Source: Taenia hydatigena
Lineage: Eukaryota > Platyhelminthes > Cestoda > Cyclophyllidea > Taeniidae
Assembly (NCBI GenBank): GCA_036345935.2
Contig: JADWOT020000009.1
Span: forward strand, 2,561,381-2,625,380
Length of the DNA: 64,000 bases
Reading direction: 5' to 3'
In this document: in pieces, positions 1-14,443 of the stretch
Layout of the letters: each line of letters opens with the position of its first letter
How positions within the stretch are numbered: the first letter of the stretch is position 1
Program-made: the position numbers and the translations under genes
The notes under the pieces: model-generated
Told to the model about the DNA's origin: nothing
Seen by the model: the letters and a program-made list of their open reading frames with translations, nothing else
Database searches by the model: none

Positions 1-460
1 GGACTGTATGTGACCGCAGCTGTGCCTGCCTGCCTTTTTGACCGAGGGACAAATGAAGCTCGCCCTTGGGACTTTACAGTTCTGGAGATGCATGCACACA
101 GAGTGGACGCTAGGCATTGCAATGATACATTCATGCGTGCATTTTGGTTTTAAACAAAAGCATCATGAGCTCCTCTGAATATGCGACTTTTGCAGAAGAG
201 TTTACTGTTAATACACACATTTTTGCTGGCTTGATGGAGGATCCCCTCATCTTATAGGTTCATTTTGGACAAGTATAAATAAAATGTGTCAACATATTAA
301 GTTTAAAAAATCTAGCAGACTTTGCTATCTGCCATATTTTTGCATACAAAGCTGAATTTTAATAATCACATGTTATAACGTTAAGAGTACATAATGGTGG
401 GACTTCAAATTCGAGATGAAACTACTTTGCCGTCGTTTATAGCCTATCAGTTTTGCTTTC

Positions 461-673
461 TTGAGCCTCGAGACTTCCCTGAGGTTAGAGGAAGACATAG
501 AAATCGGACAGAATTTGCCTTGTCGATAGACCGATAAATTGGAGGAAGGGGAAGAAGGAAGCTATTGGCATGGCTTGGAGGCCAGGCCGCTCGGCGAGGG
601 TGCAATGGTGGAGCATTTAAGTGACCCGTTATCGAAACTGAGAGTTAAAGAAATTAGCAAAGCGCCATACTTT
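461..673 (-). repeat. Old degenerate LTR copy
   Basis: Recognisable blocks in the family's order: GAGCCTCGAGACTTCCCTGA, GGCATGGCTTGGAGGCCAG, and a tail like CGAAACTGAGAGTT...CATACTTTG. Many mismatches and small indels indicate great age. The short ORF here is a by-product. Confidence 0.5.
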
Positions 674-1364
674 GTTTTGAACCCACTTTATAATGTACTG
701 GCGCTACTCACTCAAAATGAAATCTTTACCCCACACCCTTACTCTTATTTGAATGAATACCTTTAAAAAGAACTTTACCACTGGAGGTGAAAGTATTCAA
801 GCATTATTCTCACTTTTTGCACCTCAGATTTCATCGCTTTGAGCCCATGCTCCAATTAAATTCAAACAATACCCTTTGGAATATGAATGCAGGTAGGAGT
901 CTGGACAATTACTAATTGCAACAGTGGCCTCTGGGATTCGTGCATTAATTAATGTGGATTGATAGAGGGTGGGGACAAACAGAATTCGCGCAGGCCATGC
1001 ATGCGTGTAAGCATGCACGGACACCATCGTTGGGCTCGGTTGTGGGGTAATGAAGTCCGAGGGCTAGCCGAACAGTGCCCTAGGGGTCTAAAGCCATATA
1101 ATCATTAAAATTTAAATTTAACTTTGATGTTTTGTCTCTGAAGGGTAACAAACTGTTCCCCAAGCTACCGCGAGTAGATACATTATTTCACATCCTACAC
1201 ATTGCAGTTTCATTTAAGCGAAGTCATAAATCATGACATAATGTTCAACTTTGCTTTTACTTATAAGGCTATAAATATAAATACTAAGAATTCGATAGGT
1301 GTCACACTAATCGTGCATGGTTTTACTTAACAAATTAGTTAATAAGGTGCAAGAATTAATTCCA

Positions 1365-1562
1365 TCACTGGCATCCAAATCGTTTGTTTAGCTAGCAGTT
1401 TTGTTGGTGATTCACTGATGGCTCGGCTGTTGCGCCTTTGTGGAGCATCCTGGTCTCCTAGCCACGTTATTAGCTCCAACCCCCTCTGTATATCGATAAT
1501 ACATATCCTGCCCGCGTATTGTGGCACCTTTTGTCTTCAGAGAAGTCTCACAGCGGGGTGTG
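1365..1562 (+). repeat. Old degenerate LTR copy
   Basis: Weak but ordered similarity: TTTGTTTAGC start, GGCTCGGCTGTTGCGCC centre, AATACATATCCTGCC in the TATA region, and GAGAAGTCTCACAGC end. Confidence 0.4.
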
Positions 1563-3644
1563 TTAATATAAATCAAATATTTTGTTCTTCTGCAACGGTT
1601 TGGAAATAATTTTTTGGCACATATATAGCCTTATTCATCATAAAGTGGTATAGAAAATGAGTCCCATATTTGTGCTACTGGATTCATAAAAAAACATGGA
1701 GAGGTTGAGTGTGTGATGCTAGAAACAGACCTTTTGGCTAGTCAATAGGCTGGGCTAAAGAACTATGAATTAACGAGGCGCCTATTTCGGATGCCGCGAT
1801 TGCTAATTTTTAAGGGGACTTTTCATCTTAGGCTTGAGCTGTTAGCACAGCTTTGCAGTTTGTGAAAATTTGTGGCCTGGAATCATGTGTATGCAGTGCA
1901 TGCACACCCGTTTTGTAAGAAATGCCTTAATTATGCCGCTGATATCATCGACTGCTTTCCCACGAATTCATTTTGAAATGAATGCATCTAAAGGGGGTCT
2001 TTTGAGCCTGAAAATACTTCAGAATCTTCTCGTTACTAAATTTTCCCCACTATATCACCTGCTGTTCTAAACTCCAAAATATTTAAGATTAATGGCACGC
2101 GTTATCGAAGCAAGAAATTCTAAACTAAGCCCTATTGACACTGAAGTCTGACCTGTAGCCTTCAGCAGTTTTGGATACAAATCATTTGTCACAAAGACTG
2201 AGCTTTGAACAAAAATACCAACGGTAATTGCATACTCGTGCTTGAGAAGTGGTTGAATTCTCACAAATTGTGCTGATCAATGCTTAGTAGGATAATACAT
2301 TATCCAGACGATGATTGTTAAGCGTCCTTTGAGATCGGCGGCGACTGTATTAGTATCTCAACCTCAGCATGACGGAATATGGATCAACTTGCTCGTTCCA
2401 CAAAGGCAGCCAATAGAGACTCTCTATAAGTAATTTTGTTTCTGTAAAGCCTTCCTGTGGTTGGTGTGGGGGGTTATCGTTTATGTACAAATTTAAGGCA
2501 CAATCCAATGAGGTGCTATACCATCCTACTATAAATTATGCAGTTTAATTAAGCTGAATTTCGACACTCAGCCTTAAATGGATGCTAGTAGCACTTAAGA
2601 TTAACACTTTTTACACTAAAAAATCAGATTTTGGTTGCGACTGTGTACTCTTAAAAGACGAATTATTATAAATCCTTCAGTTCTCAAATCTTGATATTTG
2701 GTCACAGATGGCCGTCAAAAATAGGCTCAAGTGAAGGGATTTAGATTAGATTTTTGGATTTTACTATCGCTGCCTAGGTGAGTCAAACTTTGACGTCCTC
2801 AGCATAAGCTAATAAATAGCACCGTATGCATACTTGAATATGTTTGAACTGTATCAATTGTTCAACACATCAGGTCCACACCCATGACTTCTGCTGTGAC
2901 GACTAAAAGGGACTTTGCTAATCTATCTAACATACAGGCAATGCATATAATCCATATAATAATACCTCTTATACACATCAAGCATTGGATTTTTCATGAT
3001 CTATTGCAAGGTGCGACTGTTGTCAAATGCAACCTTTTCAACCTTCTTACTTACAATTCAATTAGTAGCAATGGGCCGTCTATGGTGCATCATGCTACCA
3101 ATTGTGATTTATTGCACTCTAAATGGATATTTCTATTTACTTTGCACAATGTCAATGATTGATATTGCTTTCGAAACTAACCCTCTCTATTAACATCAAG
3201 CATGAATAGAAAAGCATATATTCAGTGCCCACCTTTCCATCATTTCTACAACAGAGCGTGAGGTGTTGACAAGGTAAAGAGTTGAAAGAGTTTTTGATGA
3301 ATTTTAAAGAAATAATTATAAAACTCCATGCACTATTGCACTTGAAAAGTAGTTAGGCTTGAAAAACATTAAAAATGAATTTAGATTGCGCTGCTCCATT
3401 CAACAGGGAGAAATTTAGTGCAAGAAAATTCATAAGGGAATTGTATTTTAGGAAATTGAAGCGACACTAAAAATTTTACAATGAACATATTTGTTGTCTT
3501 TAATTCTATTTTTTTGATTTGCGCGCACGTTATTTATTTAACTGCACTATTTACGAATGAATGCATTTTTGGTGAGGCTAAATTATGCGAAAATGGCTAG
3601 TGCTTTGTAACGCTTTAATTGTTTGCTTAAATCACGATTTTGAT

Positions 3645-3772
3645 AACAAGCCGCTGAGAGCCATGTCACTGTTCCTCTAGAGAGATCTGGCCATCGAACC
3701 ATATCTACAATACATATTCTGCTTGAGCATTTTGTCCCCATTCGTCTCTGGAGGAGTCTCGGGGTGATGCAG
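3645..3772 (+). repeat. Old degenerate LTR fragment
   Basis: The second half of the LTR is recognisable: AATACATATTCTGCTTGAGC, then TTCGTCTCTGGAGGAGTCTC and GGGGTGATGCAG at the end. Confidence 0.45.
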
Positions 3773-5594
3773 TTTGCCCAGTCAATGCATTTGCTATGGG
3801 CCTAACCATTTCACACTTTTCCTTCAGTGCATCAAAATTCCTGTACTAGCTTAAGTAACTAATGTCTAACACACAACTTGTTCTAAGAGCTTTGAGTTCC
3901 TGCTAGATTCTTGTACAATTAATACGACGAAATTGATTTTAGTGGTAAAAGCTATCGCGTTAAGCCAGGTAAATCATTTCAATCATTATATGAAAAGAGT
4001 TTAATAGCAGTAGATTACTGATAGCCTTTCATTTGTCATCCTCTCTTTGAATTTTTTGCTTGCACTAGGCGCATGTAGCTCCATACTAAGTAAAACAGGA
4101 TGGATTTGTGGACAGATCTCTCTACATTAACTATTAATATCTCAAGATAGGTGTGACCCACAATTAATTCCAAGGTAGGCAACTAAGGTTGAATATTTTT
4201 AATTTTATTTTAATTGTAAGACAAATACTTATATTAGTATTGCTTTAAATAGTGTTTGGAGCAATAGAATAAGCGACAAACCCTATACGATCTCGTTAGT
4301 AATTTACAATGAATTTGATTTACTTCTGTGCCAATGGAAGTGCTAATTATGTCTTTAGCTAACACGTTTTCGGTTAAGTCTAAAAGATAATATACTGAAT
4401 TTTAACTTCTTTAAAATCCCTACTTTGAATCGCATTTAGCGCTTGTCTTAAACGATTTAAACTGAGAGCTCAGTGTATTAAACACGTATTTGCTTGGAAT
4501 GTTCTCTTCTGGGATTCTCTGAATACAAGATTATGCATTGAAAAATGCCATTTTTCCTTTGTCGGCGAATTGCATAGCACAGGTATTCCTGACAGTAGTT
4601 ATACTTAAGTATAATGAGTAGACAGACACAGAACACGTAAATTTGGAATAAAGTCACAGCTATATGGATTGAAAAATTATTGCGTAATTAGTTGTGTTAA
4701 AAATGAACTAGTTCAACCTAAAATTAGGTCTAAATCATCAGGAAAACTTTGCAAGTTAAATTAACTTCAGCAATCTTTGAATTTGCAGATCACTGCTAGA
4801 TTTTCCCTTTATCTTCTCCTAAAACTACCACAAGCATAGCCATTCATTGATTTTAGAGTGTGCAATGGGATGACATGCTTGACCTTTTGCCTTAGTTTGT
4901 CGTACATTAAAATGCGATCGATTGGGGTTCACAATGTCGTTTTCTAATTCCATTCTAAGGAAATTCATTTGATGAGTAAAGCATTCTCTACTGATTTACT
5001 AACCTCACTAAGGACTCATTTTTTGCAATATTTTAGAAAAACTAAAGTCAAACTCTAGGCTGATTGTCCTTCATTTATTCGGCTTAAAAATAAAAGACCA
5101 TGTTTGCCACTGACTTTATGATAAAATTATAAATGAGTTTGGATAGACCTGTTATGCATCGCACCATACCATAAAAGGAAAGCACCTATAGAACCTGGTA
5201 AAGGTAGAAACTTCAATAAAAATGCCTATGCTGTTTATTTGGAAGCCAAAAAATAAATAACGGTTGCCATAGATGCTAAACATATGCGTAAATTATTCTG
5301 TTCATTTCTAAGTTGTGCAAATTGCTATGCTTTAAGTCGATGCATGAATTTGGCATATCCTACTTATAATGATAACCCTTGAATATCTTTTAAGAAGGCC
5401 GAATCGCTCTCCGAGAGGTAATTAATGCAAACAAAGTTATGGTACTAACGAAGCTGCTACTTTGCTTGACACTCTACTTTTATGAAATGGTCTTTCGGGT
5501 TAAGGGAGAATTGGTGATGATGCACAACACAATTCATTAGTTAACGCAAAAGGAAATTTAAAGAAAAAAGGCTAAATTTAATATGTTCTCTTAA

Positions 5595-5765
5595 AATACC
5601 CCAAGACCTTCTTGAAGACAAAAGGAGACATGAAACTTGGGTGGAATATGTATTCTCGAGGTACAGAAGGCTGAGGGCTGCTGCTATGACTTGAAGTTCG
5701 TACCACCAGCAAAAGTGCCGAGGCGGAACCTCGGGTGTCCTTCCCTTGGTCAACCTTCCGTGTCC
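5595..5765 (-). repeat. Old degenerate LTR copy
   Basis: CCAAGACCTTCTTGAAGAC, GGTGGAATATGTATTC and GGCTGAGGGCTGCTGCTATG follow the order of the TRIM LTR read from the antisense side. Confidence 0.45.
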
Positions 5766-6425
5766 AGCATTAAAATGCAGACAGTGATGTGAGAAAACAC
5801 CCACGAATTGACTGCGACGATCATACAATTCGTGTGCAGCTGAGAAGATACTAGACTGCAACGTCAGTGATCTTTCTTCACGAATTCTAGTGTTTTGTCC
5901 TGCTTGAAAATTATATTAGAGAAGAAGAGGTCTTGCTGTCCACCACGCATTTTCATCGCTAGTCGTAAGAACGCTGACCTAATGGCGGGCCCATGTAATA
6001 AAGGATGGGATTCAAAGTAGTTATGTGGGATGAGCTTCCGAATTTATTTCTCCTCTCCGCTTTGTTCTCATTTTAGTGCTGTCCAGACATGTCTATCTGT
6101 TTCCATCCAGCCAGTAGAGAGGTGGAATAGGAGGCATCACTTGTTCACACAATTGATGTCTTCATGCATATATTGTGGACACCTCCATGGTAAATATTTT
6201 GATGGTGCATGACTAGTGACTATTTGTTAATAACATTCCAGCACAACACTGGACTGGTACACTTGGTAAAGATAAACATCGTATTCACCCTTCAGTTTGA
6301 ATTCTTAACAAGTTACCTCGCTCACAGCATACGCTCTCTTTCCGTCACATTAAGATTTAGCATCCAAAACAGAAATGAAGGTAGCTATCCTTCCGGATCG
6401 GACTCAATTTTCTTCCCCACTAACA

Positions 6426-6525
6426 TTAGCGCCCCAAGACTTTCCTGAAGATCGAAGAAGGCATAATGCTAAGAAAAAAACCATATCGCTGGCGTACAGA
6501 AAGACTGAGCAGGAAATAAGGAGAC
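6426..6525 (-). repeat. Old degenerate LTR fragment
   Basis: AGCGCCCCAAGACTTTCCTG and GATCGAAGAAGGCATAATGC match the 5' quarter of the antisense LTR. The rest is eroded. Confidence 0.35.
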
Positions 6526-8740
6526 GAAACTTGAAGTGCCTGCGTAACCAAAGAGAGACATCACGGTCTTGTTCCTCAATCTTTGTAAGCAGATACGGCA
6601 TCGTGGGAATAGTTAATAAATGCGATTAGTAAGAGCTTCACAGTAAATACCCTTTTGGTTTCGTTAGTCTATTATTATTACTACGAATGATCATTGTAAT
6701 CTTTGATCTTTAATCCATACAACCACTTGCCGGTGTGTAGAGCTTATTACAAAGGCTGAATATGGAGACTGAGGAGTCGTTAATGCGATTTTACTCTAGG
6801 CTTTAATCACTGAAATAGAAAAAAGAGCCTTGTACAAACATTAAGGCACTTTTGCTACTTTATTAAATGAAACAGGTATATTGGTTGAAGGCAAATTGTT
6901 TTTTGTTCACCTTTGCTAAGTGCTGTGTCATCTTGATGAGTTTAAATTCACTGATTGTTAGGGTTTTGTGTCGCATCCGTGAGTCAGGTAGTCTTTCAAA
7001 TGACGCTTTTACAAAAACTTCGAATTTGCCATGCAGCTTTTAGTCAAAGATCCTAGTAGACTGACAATTAAGCGTGCGGTTTATATTTTTGCGGCAGATG
7101 ACGGTTATTAAAGCATAATTGGATAGACCAAATGGTCGGAAATCTTCTCCCATAAACGATTTATTCCAAACTTTACGTTCTAAAGAACCGGAAAAAATTT
7201 AGGAGGATGTTTCGTTTCGGCTCTCTTAAAAGTGGTTGGCATGAGAAGCGTTGACAATCATTTGCCAAGGTATACCAGGAAGTCATGAAGCAGGCGAATT
7301 TTATTACACAGGGTTCTGATGTTTACCTGAGTATTAAATTGTTTTCTGCGCATTCGGCAAAATAAAACATACGTTGGCAGTTGCAATTAATAAACTCTTA
7401 AGCGACAGGCTACTTGTTATCTAGACAGCTGCCTAACCATGCAAATTTATTCTCACTCAACCCAATTCTACCAGCTTGACGTCTATAAAGACGTTTTGCG
7501 ATCTGTGAGGGGACATCGTTGTCATGATTAACCTATCGAGATGTATGCTTCATATGTTGTGGAAGACAAATGACCCCAAGTCTTACCGTTAACATGGCAC
7601 TTGCCATATGACTGCGTTTCCCTTCTTAAACCAGCTTTTTTACGGCAGTGATTAGGCCAGTTGGTCAAGCGTACACCATACAAATGACACTAAATAATGC
7701 ATCCATTTATTCTTTCCGACGCCATCTTACACATTTAGCAGTGGCGATTGCGTACGTCGTTGTACTTCAACATCATTTATGGCTCCAATTAGTAAAGAAT
7801 GCAAGGAAGCATTTTTTGCTTTGCTGCAATCGATCTTTTAATATGGCAGCATTAGAGATGGAAAGCAGACCAGCGTCGCATGGCAATACTCCAGCCTCGA
7901 ATTATGTAACCGTGATTTCATCAGTTGACTAGAAATTCGGACCGGCTCTGGTTCTACGGTCTGATTAGAAGTGAGTATCTGGCATTTCTCCCCCCGATCG
8001 CATGTGTAAATAGTGATCGGAGTTGTTGTTTAATGCGTCCCCCGCGAGAGGAGGCATTTTGGCCAACAAAAATTACTCGAGCTTTCGCCATTTTAGAGCT
8101 TTTCATTGACAACACGCCATGTATTGATGCCTATCAGTCGGAATGTGCATTCGGATGTGGAGCGGAAAGAAGCTTTTACATTTTTTTTTAAGAATACAAA
8201 TCTACTGATGGAGTAACTTTGTGTAGAAAGTGTGCCCGAATAAGAACTTTAACTTAAAAGATTACCTACTGAATAGATGCTATCAATTTCTTTGTCGAAA
8301 CCTTGATAAAGTAAATAAATTGACATGATACGGATTTTCCAAAATACATAAACTTTCAATCCTCGGATTATTTATTTAATCTTTGGTCCTGGTAACGGAC
8401 AACTGAGGAGCTCCGATGCTACATCCGCGGGGCGGCCTGACCTCTGAGCCATACCAGTGGTCCCAAGCCCTTCCTTTTTTAGGTAAATAATGCATTGTCT
8501 TGAGGCGCTACAAGCTATTGCAAGGTAAGCGCTACAAGTTCTTCCTAGCGCAACTCATTTTTAATAAAAATCTCAAGTAAAGCTTGAATAATTTAGTATC
8601 TGGCCTTTATAAAATAAAAATATACAGACCACCACATTGATTATCATGACAAGAGTCAAAGTACAGCAGCTCTTAACCCTGACCGAAGCTTCTGACGCCA
8701 CAGGCCTTACATTAAACCAACCAATTCGCTACTTTTGCGA

Positions 8741-8782
8741 AATTATGTGAAGTGCCCACAAAAGTGGGCACTTCACATAATT
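8741..8782. repeat. Perfect 19-bp inverted repeat with AAAA loop
   Basis: The left arm AATTATGTGAAGTGCCCAC (8741-8759) and right arm 8764-8782 are exact reverse complements around AAAA. No ORF or terminator context was seen. It could form a strong hairpin in RNA or a cruciform. Confidence 0.9.
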
Positions 8783-11700
8783 CGTGCTCCATTTCTTCAA
8801 AAACGTCGCGTTATGCTTCACGTATGCTATAAATGATATTCACTTTATGCTTTTTGCTCAAAAGCCCCATTGAATGACATCTGCAATATAACATCCGCTC
8901 CTATACCCCTTCAAATGCCATCTGAATCATCTTTTCCGGAATTGCAAACTTTGACGCAAGATTCTACGTTTTGTAATCAGTGCTATGGGAAATACACCTC
9001 GTTACCTATCGGGGATATGAGACTACGGTAGGATCTAATAAAATTTTGGATTTAAGTGAAGCTGCCTCTCCTTGTTGGGTTCAATAGCTAAACCTCTACG
9101 AAGGAACAAGGAGAATTAGACGCAACACCCTGTCCTCACAGAACTATGTTGAATTCCGCTCTTTGATGCATAATTCTGCTTTTGGGTCAGCGTTCTCATG
9201 ACTAGCTATGAGTATGGGAGATTGTCTGCACATTCCCACTTCTCTGAATACACCTCCCAAGCAGAACGAAACTCCAAATCCAGTGGGATTACCAAATATG
9301 ATCGGTGAAGTACCCTTTCGGCTGCACGCATATTTTGATCACCGACACGGTTGATTTGTGGATTTCGCCCTCCTGCAGCACCGATCACGTTGCGAGGGCC
9401 AATGCAGAAGGTTAACCAAGGAGAGAGATGTGGACAACATTTAAAAGAAGAGAAGGACCGTATAACCCTTTAATTTATCAACGCGTTGTTTTGGTTTTGG
9501 TGGACACTTAAGGCTTCGCTCTTGTGTCTTTTCTGGGCTAAAATGTCTTCGGATCATGTCAGTAGGTCCAATTCAGCCTTTCTGTACGTCAACAGCACAT
9601 TTTATGCCTTTTTTATTTTAGAAAATCAGGATATTGTGATAGGGAAATTTTTGTGAGGTTTAAGAATAGGCGAAGCAATGTTTGACAACAAACATAACAA
9701 TTTCGTATCATCACCTACATCCGGGTGTAAACCGCCAAGAAGCAGGCGTTGTAGTGCAAGGTTCCGTAGTTCCTTGTTTGATTTTTCCCCCACTTGATCG
9801 TCAAAACAACTCAGCTAGCATTAAGTTCTTGCTTGAGGCTGCTACTCAACCGCAAACTTGGCCGGAAAATAAATCGTAATCATCGGGACCAAATTTAGTC
9901 TGAACACTGTCATATAAAGTAATTAAAGGGAATATTTTCAAAGGTATCTCATTAAATGTTGTTGTCAATCATTAATTATAGGCGGTGGCAGTTTAATTTT
10001 GTCAGATTTTGGACAAATCGCAGTGGCCATTTTCGAAGGAAGCACAGGTTAATTACAAAATCAAAATCTCATGATATTATTAGTTAAATCACACGAGTGG
10101 AACTTTTATGTGTCGACCCAACAAAATTTTCCTCAAATCCATTGGCCTGATTTTATTGCCATTTCTCAACCTTGACTGCTAAATTTGCACTAAAACCTTG
10201 ATCACTCTTGATTCCCATTGCATTAATTTTTGCTTGTTTCGCTGACTAAAGCAATTTTTAGTTTGATGCAATTGTCGGAACTCAGATTGTTTAATCAAAG
10301 CCATCTGTGCATTTATGTCTGATCATAATAATATTATGCTAAGAATCCGATGGCAAAGTAGCGTGAAACACTTGCTTTTAACTCCTTGAGACGTCATAAT
10401 GTTATGCCAAAAAATGTACTGCTGAAATAGGGAAGGAGTAAGGGCTACTGATATGCCCCAGAGGCAAGGCCTGGCAGTTCAGCGGGAGTTTACCTGGAAA
10501 GCCTCAAGTACTCACGAAGCCAAAATGAGGTTTGAACAAGCATTCAAGGCATTACAGCTTCTCATACGTTCTAACGTTCCAAATTATGATTTCCTAACCT
10601 TTTGAATTCCTCTGCTCTGGACCTTCACAACTTCAGAATGTGTAAATCGCAACGGGGCAAATCTTCAAAAAGTAGTTGATTAGTTATTTGGATTTATCTG
10701 CACAAAGGGCATTCAGTGAGGCCGTAAATGTTACCCCTCTATCATATAGGTGGCAGAACTGCCGATTAATTAAAACAATTCTCTGTTTTTAGAAGCTAAT
10801 TGGAGTTAGGAAACAATGATCTTAAAGTCGTCTTTTAAATGTTGTTTTTAAAATGAGTGCATACGTTTCCTCTCAAAGGACATATTAGGCGTATCATAAA
10901 GGAAGCGTAAATAATTTCAATTTAGTAAGTATAATTATCAAATTTTGTATGGAAGTCACAGATTTACCCGGATTCTTAACACCTACTCTGACTTAGATGT
11001 ATCTGAATGCATGTCCCACTTGATCCTTCCAAGAAATTACTTTATCATAAGATGTTGCCACCGAAAGTGAGCATTGTTGCGTGGAAGCCTAGAACTTTAG
11101 CAAACGGGAATTTCAGCAATCACTGGGATAAGTTTACTGCGCAGTTAGATTGTGTTGCAAGGAACGTTGAGCTGGAGAAGTAGCTCAAACATCTAACCAT
11201 TGGGGAATTAGTGTGTGTTTAAACAATTTTACGGATATTGTAGGACAGACAACTAAATGCGCAGTAGAGGCTGAAAAAGCGCTTTTTTTCCCAACAAAGA
11301 AACAAAACACTTTTCTGATGCCACTCAGATAGTGATTGTGAAGATGGAAAATATAACTTGACGAGGTGAAAACAAACCAATTTTAGGAAACCCATCAAAC
11401 GTATACAATTTCTCCGAGTAAGGATAGCATCACCTCTCAACGAGGAGCATTTGTCACTCAAATAGGGATCTGTCCCTCTCTTAAGTTATTTTTGTATTTA
11501 AATTTACGTTGGTATTCGGATGGAACGTGCGCTTTCTTAATGTTTTCGATAAAAATATTAGAGAATTTCGGGGCATGTAAGAAACGCAACAGTGGGTGCG
11601 CAGCTCACCGCTCCTTCCACAGGGTGGGACTGTTGCACAATTGCAACCAATGCAGATTCTATTGCAGTATTGCCACCCTATGCTTATTTGCATTTAAAGG

Positions 11701-14357
11701 GATGATATGGTCAAGTTTTAATTGCACCAAACTGTTACAATATTAGATCCCAGCAATTTTAGGATGCTAAACTCGATAAAGTGTTATTCTTCTGTCATTG
11801 GCGGTATTTCCACTACACAAAAACAGAGTTTTTTTTAAATAGTAATACAAGTTATAAATCAGTTGTTATATCTTTATAGCGCCTTTACGGGTATTTCGAC
11901 AGCCGAATTCAATTGCAATGTGCCTTTTATTTGGCGTGTCGCCTTACTGTGAATCTAAAAGTTGATTGAGCTATTTAGCCCTTCAACCAGCCGTTCCCAC
12001 TCCCATAGAACCAAATCTGCATCGAATGGTGCAATTAGACTAGGCGATCTTGATGTGTTATTTCCTAGGGACTTAATTGAACCCTCGGGAGGGAATATGG
12101 AGGCATGACACAAATGTCAGACCACATTGCAAAGCCAATAAATAACTTGTTTGAACGTTAGGGCAAGTATATTACTTGGGAAACTGAGAATTTGGAGTTT
12201 CACTATTGGTGCCACCTTTTCACAAATTTAAACCGAAAGGCCACTTACGCAACTAGAAATGCAGCATGTTTCAGCAAAGGCGACTTTGAAGTTAATTTAA
12301 CTTGCATAATGTTAAATCTGGCCATGATTTGTCGAGCTAAAATCGCATACATTATTTTTCACTTCATAACCAAATAAGTCATCAAAATTCGTATGCTATG
12401 AACTACTTTATCTTTGTCCCATTATACGAAAAATACCTACATTATTTGTTAGCCGAATTTAGTGATTTTGGAGATTGTTGCGAAAATGCAAAAAATTACG
12501 ACAGAGTTTTAGTTTGGTGATCTAGAAACTAGCCCTTTTAATAATTCTTATTAAAGGCATAATATTCTTGTCCTTCTTTAAAAAAAAGAAAGTTAATGAT
12601 GCAAATTTTGCTGCTAGAGGTGGATTTTTAATTTCCTGATCTTCTATAGCCATCGCTGATCATCTAGTCTTGACCTAAGTTGCGATTCTTTAGTTATGAT
12701 CCATTTAGTGCCTGCTTAAATCGTCGGACATTTCTTTTATATTATAAAATTTACAGGCAAAACTTTGCTTACATAGTGCAAAGCGTGCAAATACCATTTG
12801 GGAATCATTTTATGGAAGTCTAGTTTCAATTCAATACAGGCGGAGTTGCGTGTCACTGCTTTGCAAGATAATAACTATTTTAGAATTGTTGAATTTAGGA
12901 CGCGATGAATCGCGAGAGATCACGCAACTTATGTCGAACTCTTTGTCCAACTCTATGCAGCAAAGACTCCTACAGACGACTTTAGGACGATGATTACAAC
13001 ACGTAAGTCCTATTTATCAAATTAAACAATGATGTATTCCTTTTTGGATTTGCCATCACAATGTACTTAAAAGCAATGTTTCTCGTGGTAAAAGTGGTAA
13101 ACAGCCCTCTTGTTTTATGTGCTCTGCACCCGATTTTCATACGTGAAAATGTTTTCTATTTATTTTGCCAACTATCGCATAATAAACAAGTGCAGCATAG
13201 TAAAAGGCCTTTTGTTAGTGAAAAAACTGCGAAGTTTTGCTTCCCTATTTACACCGGAAGCACCCAATCACGCCCAAGATCCAATATTTATCATAGTGGT
13301 TGACATGATTCTATTTTGACCGGCCGTAATGGGGCTGACAAGCCTACAAAATAGACACTTGCAAAGGAACCAAATCCGGCTAAAGCTGCTCTTCAGTGCA
13401 GCCCTGCTTGTGGAAACTTGATTGAACAAAACGAAATTAGTTCCAGTGGCGCGTTCTATGTCTTATTTGAAAAGTATGGTACAGTGACACTCAGAGATTG
13501 TATATAAAATTCACTGTTTAAAATAAGTTAGAAGCAGCTAAAAACAAAAGAAAATTCACTCTTACTGGGTGCATTAGATAGTTTGGACATTCCTGAATTA
13601 TTCAACACTTTATTGATAATCATTCTAAGCAATAAAATGAGTTTTATTGGACCTAAATCTTCGTTTTACGAAACAAAGGAGTAAGAATCGCATAAACTCT
13701 AAGGTATCCTTGCAAAATGTTTCAAGAGTCACTTTCAATCAGCAATGAATATTTCATTCAGTTCTGACTCTAAATTCACTCATTATTAGTTAGGACAAAT
13801 GTAGGATGGCAAAGTGCTTTGGACTTCATCAACAAATGACCGTTTCGTTTTAAAATGAGACTCCAATTCAAGGTATCTGGTAATAAAGTTGACTTAGTCC
13901 TTCGAAATAAAGTGCGAATTGAGTGTTGTATAATCTTCGCAGGTTTTGTTTATTTAGGCATTGATTCGAACAAATTATATAAACTTATTAAAACTTATTT
14001 AACTGCAATTTTGAATGGAGCAGTTTTGCGTATATCAGATTTGCGATCTCCTAGAGTTGGCTTAGTTTTCAGAACCACTACTTGATTTTGATTACTAGGA
14101 CCATCATGGGAGCATGGTGCACAGTCATGTATGGAAGGCTCCTTCTAAAATGCAGATAAATAATGTATCTTAAGAATTGATTATTATTGTAGTTGAACAA
14201 GCACATATTCCTGTCCAAGAGTGGAGAAAAGTGCCGTAATACTTGTAACGTTGTATTTGCTTCACACGTTTCTCAAAGTAGCACAGACTTGATTTACATG
14301 TGTGTGCACTACAATGCATGAGTGGTGGTATGGAACAATATAAAGGTATCATAGGCA

Positions 14358-14363
14358 TTTATT
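14358..14363 (-). terminator. Poly(A) signal of the neuropeptide gene
   Basis: AATAAA on the minus strand, 80 nt after the prohormone stop codon. It supports a compact transcript ending near 14.34 kb. Confidence 0.7.
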
Positions 14364-14443
14364 AGAGTCAAAGAGAAAAGAGGGCACCCAGTAAATGCTT
14401 ATGTAAAGGTGAGAAGTATCTTGCAGGAACCGAGGTCTCCAAT

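Larger units (their letters stand above)
674..14350. other. AT-rich non-coding stretch
   Basis: Apart from the old LTR copies and the 8.74 kb hairpin, I see no gene here. Open frames are short, lack splice partners and show no family motif. The cluster of plus-strand frames at 7.65-8.19 kb is the longest, but no start, splice or domain evidence supports it. Confidence 0.55.

Noticed and set aside
7648..8191. Two consecutive plus-strand frames of about 90 codons
   Set aside because: No splice sites joining them, no recognisable domain, ordinary composition.
8380..8475. GC-rich patch considered as a tRNA gene
   Set aside because: No A and B boxes or cloverleaf; the block resembling CCTCTGAGCCATACCAG is better read as a remnant of the LTR family.
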